61,613 bases of DNA from Byssochlamys sp. IMV 00236 (taxonomy: Eukaryota > Ascomycota > Eurotiomycetes > Eurotiales > Thermoascaceae). This document shows positions 1 through 11,305 of this stretch, one piece after another. The position numbers were made by a program, and so were the translations under genes. The notes under the pieces are model-generated. The model did no database searches. It was given only the letters and a program-made list of their open reading frames with translations, and was not told the DNA's origin. Location of the stretch: positions 1 to 61,613 of the forward strand of contig MSJH02000285.1 in the NCBI GenBank assembly GCA_001931875.2, in the 5' to 3' direction. Numbering within the stretch: position 1 is the stretch's first letter; every line of letters begins with the position of its first letter.

Positions 1-1207
1 GACTTAGGGTAAGCGTTAAATAAAAAAAAAAAAAAAAAAAAAGCAACAGAGTGCATTAACGTCGGGTTGTAGAGCTGACGTGATAAAGGTCGAGAATCCC
101 AATGGTGGTGATGACACGCGGGCGTGGGGGCCACCATTTGCCACAAACAAGGACTCAAACGATCTCACTCATGGTGAATCTGCGTATTTTCTCTGCGTCA
201 ATCGAAACAAAAGATCAGTCACTGTCAACATGAAGACAGAAGGCGGCCGTCAGCTAATCTATGATCTTGTAAAGGAAAGTGACGTTCTTGTTGAAAACTA
301 TTTGCCTGGAAAGCTCGAACAGCTTGGTCTAGGCTATAGGCAGCTGAGTGAGATCAATCCAAGGTTGATTTATGCATCTATTACTGGTTACGGTCAAACA
401 GGTCCGTACGCCGACAGACCAGGATATGATGTTATTATCGAAGCAGAGGGGGGATTAATGCATATCACAGGTGAACCAGAAGGAGCACCCGTCAAGGTGG
501 GTGTGGCCATTACGGATCTGACGACGGGTATGTATGCTCATAGCGCTATATTGGCTAGTTTATTGCAGCGCTCTACGACCGGCAAAGGACAGCACATTGA
601 TTGCTCACTGCTTGAATCGCAAGTCGCTTCCTTGGCCAACATAGCCTCTAATTATTTGATTGGCGGCCAAGAAGCCAAACGTATGGGCACCTCGCATCCT
701 TCGATCGTACCATACCAAGTCTTCCCCACCAGGGATTCCTTCGTCATGATCGGTGCAGGAAATGATGGACAGTTTGCTAAGCTCTGTAAACGCATGGGGC
801 TCACTCATCTTGTGCAGGACAATAGGTTCAAGACAAATTCTGATCGAGTCAAGAATCGTAAGGAGCTCATTCAATTACTACAAGATCGATTACAGGAAGA
901 AGATAACTGCTATTGGCTTGAAACACTCAACGGGGCTGGATTTCCATTTGCACCTATCAACAATATAGAGCAAACATTCCATCATCCTCAGATACTGGCA
1001 AGAGGTTTGGTTCATGAAGTAAACCATCCTCGTGCAGGTAAAATAAGCCTTGTAGGCCCACCTGTAAAATATAGCGATGCAAAGACTAGTATCAGAAGAC
1101 CACCGCCTCTTCTTGGAGAGCATACAAACGAAGTGCTTGAACAAATTCTGGGCTATAATAAGGAAAAAATAGAAACCCTTAGAGAGAAAGGCGCCATTGG
1201 AGTATAG
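1..1207 (+). CDS. CoA-transferase family III (CaiB/BaiF), SUGCT-like, 5' truncated by window edge
   Basis: Moves CoA between acyl acids; the closest type is the mitochondrial succinate/glutarate-hydroxymethylglutarate CoA-transferase group. The window opens inside an exon: bases 1-8 read D-L-G, a 64-nt intron follows at 9-72 (gtaagc...ttgtag), and the frame resumes at 73, rebuilding the family motif DLGADVIKVENP. The rest reads without a break to the TAG at 1205-1207 and covers about 380 residues, so only the N-terminus (start and any mitochondrial presequence) is missing. Visible family marks are ENYLPGKLEQLGLGY, YASITGYGQTGPY and HIDCSLLES, whose Asp lies where the family's catalytic Asp sits. 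The intron carries a 20-base A tract. It converges with the Kelch/BTB gene, with 33 nt between stop codons. The family is certain; the exact substrate is not. Confidence 0.9.
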
Positions 1208-1240
1208 ATTTTTATTCAAGGATTAAGAAATAAAGTGTTT

Positions 1241-3292
1241 TTAAAATTTAAAACTTGAATGAGGTTTATCATAAGTAGGTGACATCGGCCCAGAACTATT
1301 CTGTCCGTATGGATTAGAGTAAGGAGATAAGCTGGCCTTTCTTGGTCTTTCCACTGCACTTGACGGGACCTTTTGAGATGCATGATATAGAGTGCTCGAT
1401 TTTGATAGCTTAGGTGCTGGTATAGAATAAAAGTAGTTGGAATCTGGAGAAACAGTTGTGGACGATTTTGAAGCAGCCATTCTTCGTACAGTCGAAGAAC
1501 TAACAGGTGGTGTAGGTCTTAACGGGAACCCATCTTCCTCATTTGATCTTCTTTGGCCAACAGGTGATGTGGGTTGTGGTGATGTAGTCGAATAGTGTAT
1601 TGGAAACACAGACGGTGAATCTAGAATAGTAGGACTAAGTGGAAGCTCGCCATACTGTTGCTGTTGATGTTGATGTTGTTGTTGTTGCTGTTGCTGCTGC
1701 TGTTGCATCATCTTCTTTTTGGTGTTAAACAAAACACGCAAGGCGCGTATTTGAAGTGCCGTTTTGCCTGTTAGGACAGCTGCTTCATAGATCATGCTAG
1801 CTGTGTTGATCGTCAAGGCTTGATGTAAGGCATGTGTCGAAAGCTCACCAAGACGTGGTATGTTGTAAATTTCGGAAAGTAATAAGAGGCGAACAAGTAT
1901 CTGGGGTTGGTATTGCTGAGCTGTCACCAAGTGATCGGTGTATATAAACTGCAAAAAGGCCAACGTAACAGGATAGTTCTCCGGAAACAGTAGGCGTTTA
2001 AAACCTGAGGCAGCATGCTCTTTCTCTGCTAACACCTCAGTAAAACGTGGCCATCTTAGCAACATAACATTTGAATTGACTGGAATAGAGCGATTGTCTT
2101 CTGTGATGATTTCCATATCTGCCATGCTTGGTTCGCTCAGCATACTTAACCCGAGTTCTTGAGCAACCGGTGCACATGTTTCCTCGGGAAATGTGTAGAT
2201 ACCAAATGCTTCCAAATCCATAACAGCAACGTGGTTAAAATTGGTCTGACGGTGACTGTAATCCTCCAGTAGATCGCGACCTCTATCGCCAAGGATGACA
2301 AGCTGTCTCTTCTTTTCGTATAGGACGCCTTTATTCCATGAGCCCTGAGCCAACACTGAGCCAGGATCAATTTTGACCCATACTAGATTTGCTAGATTTA
2401 GTGCCCAGATGTTGAATGCTTTATACGTTGGCGTAAGATAGGTTCCTGTCAATATCATGTGATGTCCCAACACATGTCCAGAGGGGAATCTTAGGCCTGG
2501 GGGTAGTGAGAACCCAGACATTTCTGCTGAATGGTTCTTAAATTCGGCAGCGGGTGGTATTGCTGAAAAGCTCTCAAGGTCTCTAGTAACATCTGTAAAG
2601 TTGTAATTTGAATAAATGCAAACAACTGGGGTATCACTGTCGCTGCCATCCGCCCAAAATGGTGAAGCAGGCATAGAGTTTCTATGTATGCTTGATGGAT
2701 AAAATGCGATAGATCTATAGGCGCCGTATTGCTTTGACACTGGTCCTCCACTGACCCAACTACAGGTTGTCATGCAGTATACGTTGATTTCATTGATGTA
2801 CTGATTTGACATATCCTGACCTCCAATGATAACTAATTTATCCTCGGCGAAAACAGATAGATGTGCATATCGTGCCTGAGGTGTATAAAGACTAGGCTGT
2901 ACTTCAGGATATTTCCAAACCATCAAGTCGAGGTCAAATAGACAGATATCGTCAAGTGCACATAAGCTTTGAGAGGAACGTTTCGTCGAATAGCTCATAC
3001 CTCCAAAGACAACCAAATATTTTCCATAGTGGTTAGTTGAATGAAAATATCTCGGTCGAGGTGGTGGTGGAGAATCTGGTTCGGCAATGTGTCTGGTCCA
3101 AACAAGTGCATCAAGATCTAAAAAGTAAAGGTGATTGGTCATTTGTCGAGACGAGACTAATCTTCCACCAAATACGTATAATCTGTTATTAACAACTGTT
3201 GTTGATGCCCCTACCAAAGGAGGTGGAATGTCGCCTGAAGTTAGCTTAAACTCGGTTGTGAAGCCTGTGATTGTCTGTGTCCCTGAAGTCAT
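1241..3292 (-). CDS. Kelch-repeat plus BTB domain protein (Ral2-like architecture)
   Basis: Single-exon protein of 683 residues. The N-terminal half (about residues 25-370) has Kelch beta-propeller blades with motifs such as NNRLYVFGG, KYLVVFGG and DKLVIIGGQ. A BTB/POZ-like region follows (about 385-500, from DMEIITEDNRSIPVNSNVMLL), then a Ser/Pro-rich tail. A Gln tract broken by a few His lies at about residues 529-545, encoded around 1660-1706. Kelch plus BTB in this order resembles fission yeast Ral2, which acts in Ras signalling, and also Kelch/BTB adaptors of cullin-3 ligases; I cannot tell these roles apart. The ATG at 3290-3292 is the first in a frame whose upstream sequence carries no propeller motif. 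Confidence 0.82.
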   Translation of the reverse strand: MTSGTQTITGFTTEFKLTSGDIPPPLVGASTTVVNNRLYVFGGRLVSSRQMTNHLYFLDLDALVWTRHIAEPDSPPPPRPRYFHSTNHYGKYLVVFGGMSYSTKRSSQSLCALDDICLFDLDLMVWKYPEVQPSLYTPQARYAHLSVFAEDKLVIIGGQDMSNQYINEINVYCMTTCSWVSGGPVSKQYGAYRSIAFYPSSIHRNSMPASPFWADGSDSDTPVVCIYSNYNFTDVTRDLESFSAIPPAAEFKNHSAEMSGFSLPPGLRFPSGHVLGHHMILTGTYLTPTYKAFNIWALNLANLVWVKIDPGSVLAQGSWNKGVLYEKKRQLVILGDRGRDLLEDYSHRQTNFNHVAVMDLEAFGIYTFPEETCAPVAQELGLSMLSEPSMADMEIITEDNRSIPVNSNVMLLRWPRFTEVLAEKEHAASGFKRLLFPENYPVTLAFLQFIYTDHLVTAQQYQPQILVRLLLLSEIYNIPRLGELSTHALHQALTINTASMIYEAAVLTGKTALQIRALRVLFNTKKKMMQQQQQQQQQQHQHQQQQYGELPLSPTILDSPSVFPIHYSTTSPQPTSPVGQRRSNEEDGFPLRPTPPVSSSTVRRMAASKSSTTVSPDSNYFYSIPAPKLSKSSTLYHASQKVPSSAVERPRKASLSPYSNPYGQNSSGPMSPTYDKPHSSFKF

Positions 3293-5868
3293 TCAAGCTA
3301 AATGAACCAAACAACAAGCTGTATTTGAATAAATACAAAAAATTATGACCACTGTGCGCACGTGATGCTTTTGGAACATCATTTTGTCCTGACCAGCAAG
3401 AAATATCTGAAAGCTCCTTTTGGAATCAGTAGTAGAAAAATGCTGAGATACCGTTGTGAGGGATTCAAGTGTTCAAGCGCTGATTAACAATTGATGTTCT
3501 GACAGAATAGAAAGAGGAGAATTCTTGAGCATAATACAAGTGGTCGAGCTCGTATAGGATGTTGCGTACTATGGGTCAATAACTGTGTCAGTAGGATATA
3601 GTTTGTGAGGATTGTGCCTAATGTGTGGGACTTTTATTACTGCTATCTTATCTTCGATTCCAATATATTTGGATTAACCATGTTTTTCAATCTTGGAATT
3701 TCTCCTAAATTGTATTTATTTTCCTTTAACACATTTTGGTGTCCTTCCTTGAAACAAATCATATCTAATAAGGATATTTCATTTAAAAACTCAAACAGCC
3801 TTACCTCTTGATCTAACAATCCTATGCGAACATGAAAAATTTTCTAGTTTTTCTTCTTGAGTTAGCTCAAACCATTCTATATCAAGAAATAAGGGTTTAT
3901 TACAAACATATTCTTAATTAATAACTATAATTACTTACACAATCAATATAGGAAATATCTGTCTTTGTCGATGTTTTTACATGTCAACATAATTACATAG
4001 CATTTGCTATGACTACTGTGAATTCAATGAACAATCATAATTGGCACTTTGAACCACCATATTACATTCAATAACCGCCAAGAACTTATTCTCTCTCCTA
4101 TATTGAAGGTAGTCTCTGCCTACTCGAATATATTAATTTTGATAAGAAAGAAAAAGCAGATAAATAAACCATAGCTTTAAGTAACTTTGCATGAAAGTAT
4201 GACTCTATTGATTTTTTGTGCACTTTCTTTTTATGAGCAAAGTCATATCAGGAAGATGTTACTATAAATTTACTCTAGTAGGTATAGTTACATTAACCAG
4301 TCTTAATCTTGTTTTGACTCATTGTTCTTTGTCTATATAAAAGCGACAAGCCAATGTGATATTTATTCCTGAGAATGATGTAGGTTGCTTAGCAATACAA
4401 TACTCTTCCCTTTTAAGCGAATGTTTTTGTTTGTACAATGAGGGAGCATCATGTGTTTCTTTTAACTCAATTGATAAATTAAGATAAGCTTCGAGCAATC
4501 GATCATTGTCATAAAAGACTCGAGGATAAGAGATAGAATCGTGATTTAGAGTTGTAGATTATGATCCAAATAAGGAATTTTTTTATGCTACCAGTAAAGC
4601 TTATTCAGTTTGATAAAATTGTTACACCAAGAATAGCAATCAATGCGCTTTGAGTACAAGAAGTAAGGGAAAAAAACATCATGACCTGAATACAACCAAT
4701 TGCAATAAGAATAAGGAGTCATTAGAAGACGTTACTTTCATATGGTGTTACATCTATTGAAATAGTCAACTAAGCCTTAAAAATGCTAAAGGCTCTCAGG
4801 GAGCTTTTAACAAATATATAAAAAAGGTGCTACTTTAGGCCATTCTTAAATATAAGCTTCGCTTTCTAATCCTTTTTCTTTCCTTTTTCTTAATACAGAT
4901 AGTTATTTTTACTTATTCCTGTTTTTCTATAAACAAGTAGAATGACAATGTTTTGTAACCATTTTACTATTTTATGCTTATTCTCACACACTCAATTTTA
5001 CAAACCGCACAGAAATGGATTACATTTTATAGGGTGATTTTAACATAGTCAATGAGTTGAATACTGATGATATATCAAGAAACTACAAGATAACCAAGGA
5101 TATCTTTTATATATATATAGCTCTGTGTAACTTGATAAACAGGTCGCTGATGCTTTCTTCCCCCCTTCTTTATTTTTTAATAATAGACAAAGTAAGCGAT
5201 GCATGCATATATGCTGCAATGCGTTTAGCCATCTTAAAGTGAGAAAAAAAAATTAAAAAAGACCTCTCGACAAAAAAGATAAAATCTCTGAATACATGTT
5301 TATCAAACCAGATAACGCCTTCTTCTTTGTTATCTCTCAATCCAAAAATCAGAAACATAATTAGGGACTCTAGGATCAACAATGTTTTCATTTTAGAATT
5401 ACCATGGAAACAAGGGTGTTTACTCCTGTGAAAAAATGGTTCTTTGTTATTTAAATGTGTGAAAACTTTGAATATACATAAGAATCTCATTCGTGTAATC
5501 CATTATTTTGATTGCTCGGGACAGCGATTCTGTGTGGTACAAGGGAACACTAATACTCGATTTGGTTATTGTTTGACCAAAGTGTTCACAAGAGTCTTAT
5601 GCGTCCAAAATGATTTGCGGTCAACGGTTGCTGTGGTTGGACAAATTTAACTTGGTTCATCATGAGCACATGACAACTAAAACTGTTCATTTCCAAATAA
5701 AGTAATTCGGTCCTTGAATCAAGCTCTTATCATGGAACGAACTATAAAAGTCATGCCTTCGTATTGGTTTCACACGTCAATACCACTTGTTATTCCCTTT
5801 TAGTGGCGCCTATATAAAGTAGTAATTGATTGCCTTTCTTTCTTCTCTTTATATTACTTTACTTTCAA
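3293..5868. other. Gene-poor AT-rich interval, no supported gene
   Basis: About 2.6 kb between the divergent Kelch/BTB and permease genes. The open frames here (up to 106 codons) have no domain, no splice-linked continuation and AT-driven composition, so I call none of them. I saw no tRNA-like boxes. The last 100 bases form the permease promoter. Confidence 0.5.
5811..5819 (+). promoter_or_regulatory. TATA box of the permease gene
   Basis: TATATAAAG, 50 nt before the ATG at 5869, followed by a pyrimidine-rich leader. The same nine bases precede the RPL10 gene (26517) and the aspartic-protease-like gene (45163). Confidence 0.6.
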
Positions 5869-7809
5869 ATGTCATCGACACACGAAAAGTATGAGCATAC
5901 AGTAGAACACGTTGAACATAAGAAGGGGAACTTCTTTGATGCCCTCAATTCTCGCTATAACCATGTTGACCCTCATTCTTACCTTCGTCAAGAAAACGAA
6001 GGTGCTTTCAAATATTGGGCTCGTCGTCTTGGTCAGATCAAGCCTGTTGAATTATTATGGGGCGAAGCTGAAGGTACTGAACTCAAGCGTGCCTTGAGCA
6101 CCTTCCAACTCATCTTTGTGGGTATTGGTGCCATCATTGGTACTGGTATTTTTGTGCTTTCTGGTCATGCTGCTGGTATAAATGCTGGTCCTGCTGTCAC
6201 TATTTCTTTCTTAATCGCAGCTATTGCTTCAGGTAAAGATGCATATATCAAATCCATTTATCAGTCATCATATTTACGTTTAAATGTAGCTTTTGCTGCT
6301 CTTAGTTATTCTGAAATGGCTTCCATGATTCCTGTAGCAGGTTCTGCATACACATATGCTTATGCTACTATGGGTGAAGTACGTATGTCTCCAGAATATC
6401 TCTTTTCTGTTATTAACTCTATACATAGTTTGCTGCTTGGATCATTGGCTGGGATTTAATTCTTGAATACATGGTTGGTGCTGCCACAGGTATGTATATT
6501 TATAAATAAAATTGAGCAAAAGAATAACCCTTTTCTCTATAAACAAGTCGGTGTCGGATGGTCAGGTTACTTTGTCAAGTTCTTTAATGCTGCTTCCAGA
6601 GGCAGAATTCATTTTGGTGAAAACTGGACTCAACCAACTGTTGTATGGACAGAATCACCTCCTACTATCTCTTATGTGCCTGGTCACTACTTTAACGTCC
6701 CTGGTTTCGTTATTATTATGCTCATCACTATCATCTTGTGTATTGGGTAAATAAGGAATATTTTTTGTCCATCACTTGCTCATGTCTCTTCATCTAGTAT
6801 TCGTCAATCTGCATGGTTTAATACAGTCGTAGTCAGTATTAAGCTGGTTGTTATTCTTATCTTCATCTTTGGCCTCTGTGGCTTCATGTATACTCCCAAC
6901 TATCACCCATATGTTCCTCCCAATACGGATGGTGACTGGCATCACTTTGGTGTATCGGGTATATTTGCCGCAGCAACAACAGTCTTTTTCAGTTACATTG
7001 GTTTTGATGCTGTCACAACTGCTGCCTTGGAAGCAAAGAATCCTCAACGTGACCTTCCTATTGGTATTATAGGCAGTTTGTCCATCAGTACTGTTCTCTA
7101 TTTAGTCTTTTGTACCATCATGACAGGAGCTGCCCACTACACCCTCTTTGCTGGATCTCCTGTCCCTGCTGTCGTTGCCGTTGAGCAGGTTGCTTTGCGT
7201 ACTGGCAAGGATTTCACCTGGCTGAGTGTCCTTATCTGTCTCGGTGCTCTTTGCGGTTTGACCTCTGTGCTTCTCATCAATTTGCTTGGTCAATCACGTG
7301 TCTTTTATTCTATGGCCCAGGATGGTCTTTTGCCTCCTATTTTCTGCAAGGTCCACCCACGCTTCAAGACACCTTATATTGCCACTTTGACTGTCGGTTT
7401 CGTTACTGCTGTCCTTGCTGCTGTCTTACCTGTTGACTTGCTGGGTAATATGACTTCAGTGGGTACGTTGCTTGCCTTCTTTATTGTCCATGTTGGTGTC
7501 ATCATCATGCGTTTTACTCGCCCTGATGCTCCTCGTCGATTCAAAATCCCTGGTGGAAAGTATTTCTCTTTGGTTTTCCCTATTATTGGTATGTTTATCT
7601 CCATTGCATTGATTGCACTTGCTGAAGTGACAACCATTTGGCGTTTGTTTGTATGGATGGGCATCGGCTGGGTGATCTATTTTACCTACAGTATCCGTCA
7701 TTCCAAATTCAACAGGGACCCTGTGGGTCGCTTTGAAGCTACAGCCAAAACCGAACATGGCTATCATGTACAAGAATTTGAAGTTGCTTCTGCAGAACAA
7801 GCTAAATAG
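5869..7809 (+). CDS. Cationic-type amino acid permease (APC superfamily, CAT/YfnA-like)
   Basis: Plasma- or organelle-membrane amino acid transporter. Exons 5869-6232, 6290-6378, 6429-6489, 6548-6746 and 6798-7809 join to 574 residues. A soluble N-terminal segment of about 75 residues precedes many hydrophobic helices; the first carries the APC signature GIGAIIGTGIFVLSGHAAG, and later come MIPVAGSAYTYAYATMGE and SYIGFDAVTTAALEAKNP, typical of the CAT family. I chose the ATG at 5869 because it follows the TATA box and starts a hydrophilic N-terminus. Intron 1 (6233-6289) is 57 nt and has no in-frame stop, so a naive frame reads through it, but removing it restores the conserved helix 2/3 sequence (AIASAFAALSYSEM). 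Substrate choice cannot be read from sequence. Confidence 0.93.
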
Positions 7810-8011
7810 TCGTTTTTTTTTTATTCATATTTTATTTATAGCTGTAATAATTATAATTTATTAAAGAGACAATCTTTTTTGTACAGTTTTCTAAAAGTAA
7901 CGTCGCATAATTCCAAAACTTATAATCCATACGTACTCTGCCTTCGAAAGGAGAATGTCCCTTTGACGTTGATCTTATTCGGGATGCTGTAAACTATTTT
8001 GTTGTTCAAAC

Positions 8012-8454
8012 TCATCCAACATCTCTTGACACCTGCTTTACTCGTTGCATTCCTTCCAATTGTCTATTCAAATAGATGGAAGTGTCTTCGACATACAAAA
8101 GCGCTTTATCAAGGGACTCTATCACCATTTTGAATACAGTTCTTAATTTTTTCAAGTTGGACATAAGTGTTGTTACATATTGCTTTGATTCCTTTTGTTG
8201 TCTCTTCTTCTTCACCAAAATGGATGGTTTGTGGCTGGAACTAGTATGTTATTTGCTGCCGCAATTACGTTGGATACACCAACTACCAAAACAACTGGAT
8301 GTTTTTCATATTTTTCATATACCAAAGTAGAATATTTTACTGTACGACACATGTACTTTTCATTGACATCCTTTTGAACCTCTATCATTATAGGAGGGTA
8401 TTCACTGGCAATGGCTTTGGGAAGATATAGACCATCGCAAGCACATTTGTTCAA
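8012..8454 (-). pseudogene. Relic of a PD-(D/E)XK nuclease-like repeat-family protein
   Basis: Two consecutive minus-strand frames read as one decayed protein. The upstream part (8212-8454) contains YPPIMIEVQKDVNEKYMCR and KHPVVLVVGVSN, which recalls the E-x-Q core and following beta-strand of PD-(D/E)XK (Rpn-like) nucleases that are abundant in Mucorales genomes. A frameshift or stop near 8212 then passes to a helical part (8012-8218, with VFKMVIESLDKALLYVED). No intact start or full-length frame remains. The family call rests on my recollection of such proteins, not on a search. Compare the relic at 25558-26084, which looks like the C-terminal part of a similar protein. Confidence 0.45.
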
Positions 8455-8913
8455 GCTCTTACTGTTGTGTTCAGTTTTGTTGTTGCAATGATCAATAAGT
8501 CGATTTCTTGCGAATTACACTGTTTATTAAAAAGAAATGAGTATTATTAAAATAAGACGCGTATGCATTTTATAGAGGAGATTGAATGTTGCCAGCATGA
8601 TAAACGTGGTCAATGCTATTCTTATACGATAAAAGAATGTAAAGTGGGATGTATACTCTACTGTAAAATGTAGAGTGTTATAATGATTTATATCAAACAC
8701 ACCAAGGGATATATTTTACTAGCATTTCTGTCTTGATAATCAGATACTTTGGATAGTATTTTCCGGTTATTTCCAATCTGTATAATGTTTGGATTTTCCA
8801 AACAATGTGTAAACAGTGCCCTCGAAAAAATATAGGCCATTCTTTAAAAGTCAGCTTATAAATTGATGAATAGGGCAATGATTTTCTCTTTCTTTCTCTT
8901 ATAACTACATAAA

Positions 8914-9475
8914 ATGTCTTGCTTAACTTTATCTCAAAAAGAAAAAATCGAAAAGCAACAAAAACAAGGTATGCTTTTGCCAAAAATCATGCGCACTGGA
9001 CAGTAGACGACTGGAGAAAGGTAATCTAGACAGACGAATCAAGCTTCGAAATCGGCAAGAAAAATGCCTGGCGCCAACCTTCAAAAGTGGCAGAACTTCA
9101 ATCATGGTTTGGGACGCCATAGCTGGTGGAAAGAAGTCGAAACTTATCTTTATGAAGAAAGGCATGAGGACAAGTGCCGACTTCATAAACCAGGTCTATG
9201 AGCCAGTATTACTAGAAGGAGGAAGACAAAGGGCATAAACAAGATGTCCTGGCCGGCTCAGTCGCCGGATTTAAATCCAATTGAAAAACTTTGGAGCATG
9301 ATGAAGAAGGTTAATGCTGTATGCCCTCATGCCAGAAGCCCACAAGCAATGAAAGTTGTTTTGGAGAGTATTTGGAGGGAGTTTACTCCAGAAACAATTA
9401 ACAGATTAATTGACTCCATGCCAAAGAGGGTCAAGGCTGTAATCAAGGCTCGTGGTGGACCCACCAAATATTAGA
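8914..9475 (+). mobile_element. Decayed Tc1/mariner transposon fragment
   Basis: Plus-strand pieces of a Tc1-type DDE transposase are in sequence order but broken. From 8970 the reading is YAFAKNHAHWTVDDW, then an in-frame TAG at 9027-9029 stands where the family has Trp, followed by TDESSFEIGKKNAW (first catalytic Asp). After a frameshift comes SIMVWDAIAGGKKS and FINQVYEP up to about 9237. The stretch with the second catalytic Asp is missing. The frame at 9244-9474 gives SPDLNPIEKLWSMMK (final acidic catalytic residue) to the C-terminus. It cannot encode an active enzyme. I could not identify terminal inverted repeats. An ATG at 8924 (MSCLTLSQKEK) precedes the fragment and may belong to something else. 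Confidence 0.85.
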
Positions 9476-9803
9476 ACAATAAAAATCCAAAAATTGCCTC
9501 ACAACTCTCTTTTTTTTTTTTTCCCTACTTATCTGACTGACCTTTCTCCATCATTTCTCTTATCTTGTAACTGTAACAAAGACACGAAAGGGGCACTTTC
9601 TTTATAGCCTTTAATAGCAACAGAAAAGACTGACTTTTAAAAAACGGACAAAATTATCAACTGCACTGCACATTATTTACTAGTCTTCTGGTGAAAGAGA
9701 AATGTGTGCAGAAAACAGATATTCTATTTATTATTTGAGTGTTGCTATTTAGCAATTAAAAGAAGAGAAGTTATAGGGGGGAATAAATGATATTATACAT
9801 AGT

Positions 9804-10007
9804 TTAAATCTTGAAGCCCAAATTGCGCATGCAAGTGAGGTGAGCTTGAATAAGCTCTTGACAGTTCTCTTCTCCCTTTTCAAAAATACATTGATCTCGA
9901 ACTTTTTTGGTTTCGGGACAAGCACAGCATGGTTTCAATGGCTTTCCATCCTTTCCAATAGGAAGCACACCAGAATGTGTTGAAGTTGTCTTTACGGTTT
10001 CTGTCAT
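9804..10007 (-). CDS. COX17: Cox17, copper chaperone for cytochrome c oxidase
   Basis: 67-residue single-exon protein of the mitochondrial intermembrane space that passes copper to Sco1 and Cox11 for cytochrome c oxidase assembly. The copper-binding CC motif is in [16 protein letters not shown], and the remaining cysteines ([19 protein letters not shown]) form the twin-Cys coiled-coil-helix fold, closing with a CX9C pair. Length and C-terminus (LGFKI) match the family closely. The ATG at 10005-10007 gives the usual short polar N-terminus. Confidence 0.97.
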   Translation of the reverse strand: MTETVKTTSTHSGVLPIGKDGKPLKPCCACPETKKVRDQCIFEKGEENCQELIQAHLTCMRNLGFKI

Positions 10008-10577
10008 TTGTAAAAGTGTAATAAAGAAAGACGAGGGGCTCTCCCATATTACAAATCATTGGGAGTATCATTTGAGCTCAGATCGGGACGGTGCTCTGGG
10101 ACTGTTTCTTTTGGCTAAAAGCTCTCATTGTGTGAGAGGACAAATCTGTTTGTCATTTCTAAAGGCACTGGTTGGCTTAAATGAGTGAGTGTACATTTAC
10201 GATAAATGAAAGGCTTTAGTGCACTTGTTTCTTTAGTTAAGCTTGCATATATTAAATGCTAAAGAAAAGACGATAAATAAACATCTCTTGGCCCCTATAT
10301 TTCTAGAATATCCTATCGTTTTTTACTGTGGGCTTACAGATCAGAAGTGCTAGGAAGCCTCTATTATTGTTAGCTGTAAATGATGTAAAGAGGCAATATC
10401 TTTATTCTAAACATAAGGCGCAAGAGATTCCCCTGACATCCTGTAGGTTGGACCTTTAGTGCTGTGCAATCTGAGTAAATTCAAATAAACAGTGCTATGC
10501 TTAACAGTCACAGACGGACTACTTTTTTACTGTAGTCTAAGAGTGCAAAAAAAAAAAGAGGTTTACAATCCTATTTT

Positions 10578-11257
10578 ATGTCGACAGAAGAAAAGAACAT
10601 AACAAGTGAAACTGCCACAGCAGAGGGAGCTGAACAAATTGACCTTGTTGCCAAAGAATGGATTCAAGCACAAACTGAGAAAGAAGTGGTATGGTGTTGA
10701 ATATGGATAGTCATTAAATACTAAAATGGTTATATTGCAAATAGAAACGTATTCGAGATGTCGGCTCAAGTGTGATTCCACTCAAGGTTCTTTGTGAATA
10801 AAAGACAATTATTAGGCTTTATTCTAATATTAAAGTAGACTCTGAATTGTGGAATTATTCCCAACTTTGATAATAAGAAGCCAAGAGCCATCAATCGAAT
10901 TGAACTTGATACAAATATTGATCTATCCAAGGTCCAACAAATCATGGTTTCACCAGCCGTTTCATACCCGCATAAACAGCACTTTAACTATGTGAATGTA
11001 AATATTTATATTGCTAAAATGATAAATACTAACAATTGTGCCAACAGCTCATTCTAGTGACTGGCCAACCCATTCCATTCTTAGCCCCTTATCTCTATCA
11101 AACCAATCTAAAGGTGACGCAACCTGAGAGAGAGGAAGAGGGTCGTAAATATCCAAGCAAGCAAATTATTTTGAAAAATGACTTGAGAGAATATTTATTG
11201 ATAAACAAGAATGGTATTTGTGCCCGTTTTACTATTCATGAATATCACAGTGTATAA
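10578..11257 (+). CDS. Small conserved-looking protein of unknown function, four exons
   Basis: Exons 10578-10688, 10745-10786, 10839-10997 and 11048-11257 join to 173 residues. All junctions are phase 0 and follow GT...AG; the second donor (gttctt) is weak, so that junction is the least sure. The N-terminal 35 residues are acidic and polar (MSTEEKNITSE...), followed by a mixed alpha/beta-looking part with KRIRDVGSSVIPLK, CGIIPNFDNKKPRA and LILVTGQPIPFLAPYLYQ. The four-exon structure with consistent phases argues for a real gene. I do not recognise a domain and assign no function. It lies head-to-head with COX17. Confidence 0.7.
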
Positions 11258-11305
11258 ATAAAATAAATTCAGTGATAATTTCTTTTTCTTTTTTTTTATA
11301 ATTAC

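Noticed and set aside
5057..5650. Several open frames upstream of the permease
   Set aside because: No domain, no phase-consistent splice sites and composition expected of AT-rich spacer.
7102..7800. Minus-strand open frames of 63-114 codons inside the permease
   Set aside because: They are antisense shadows of a strongly coding exon with biased codon use.
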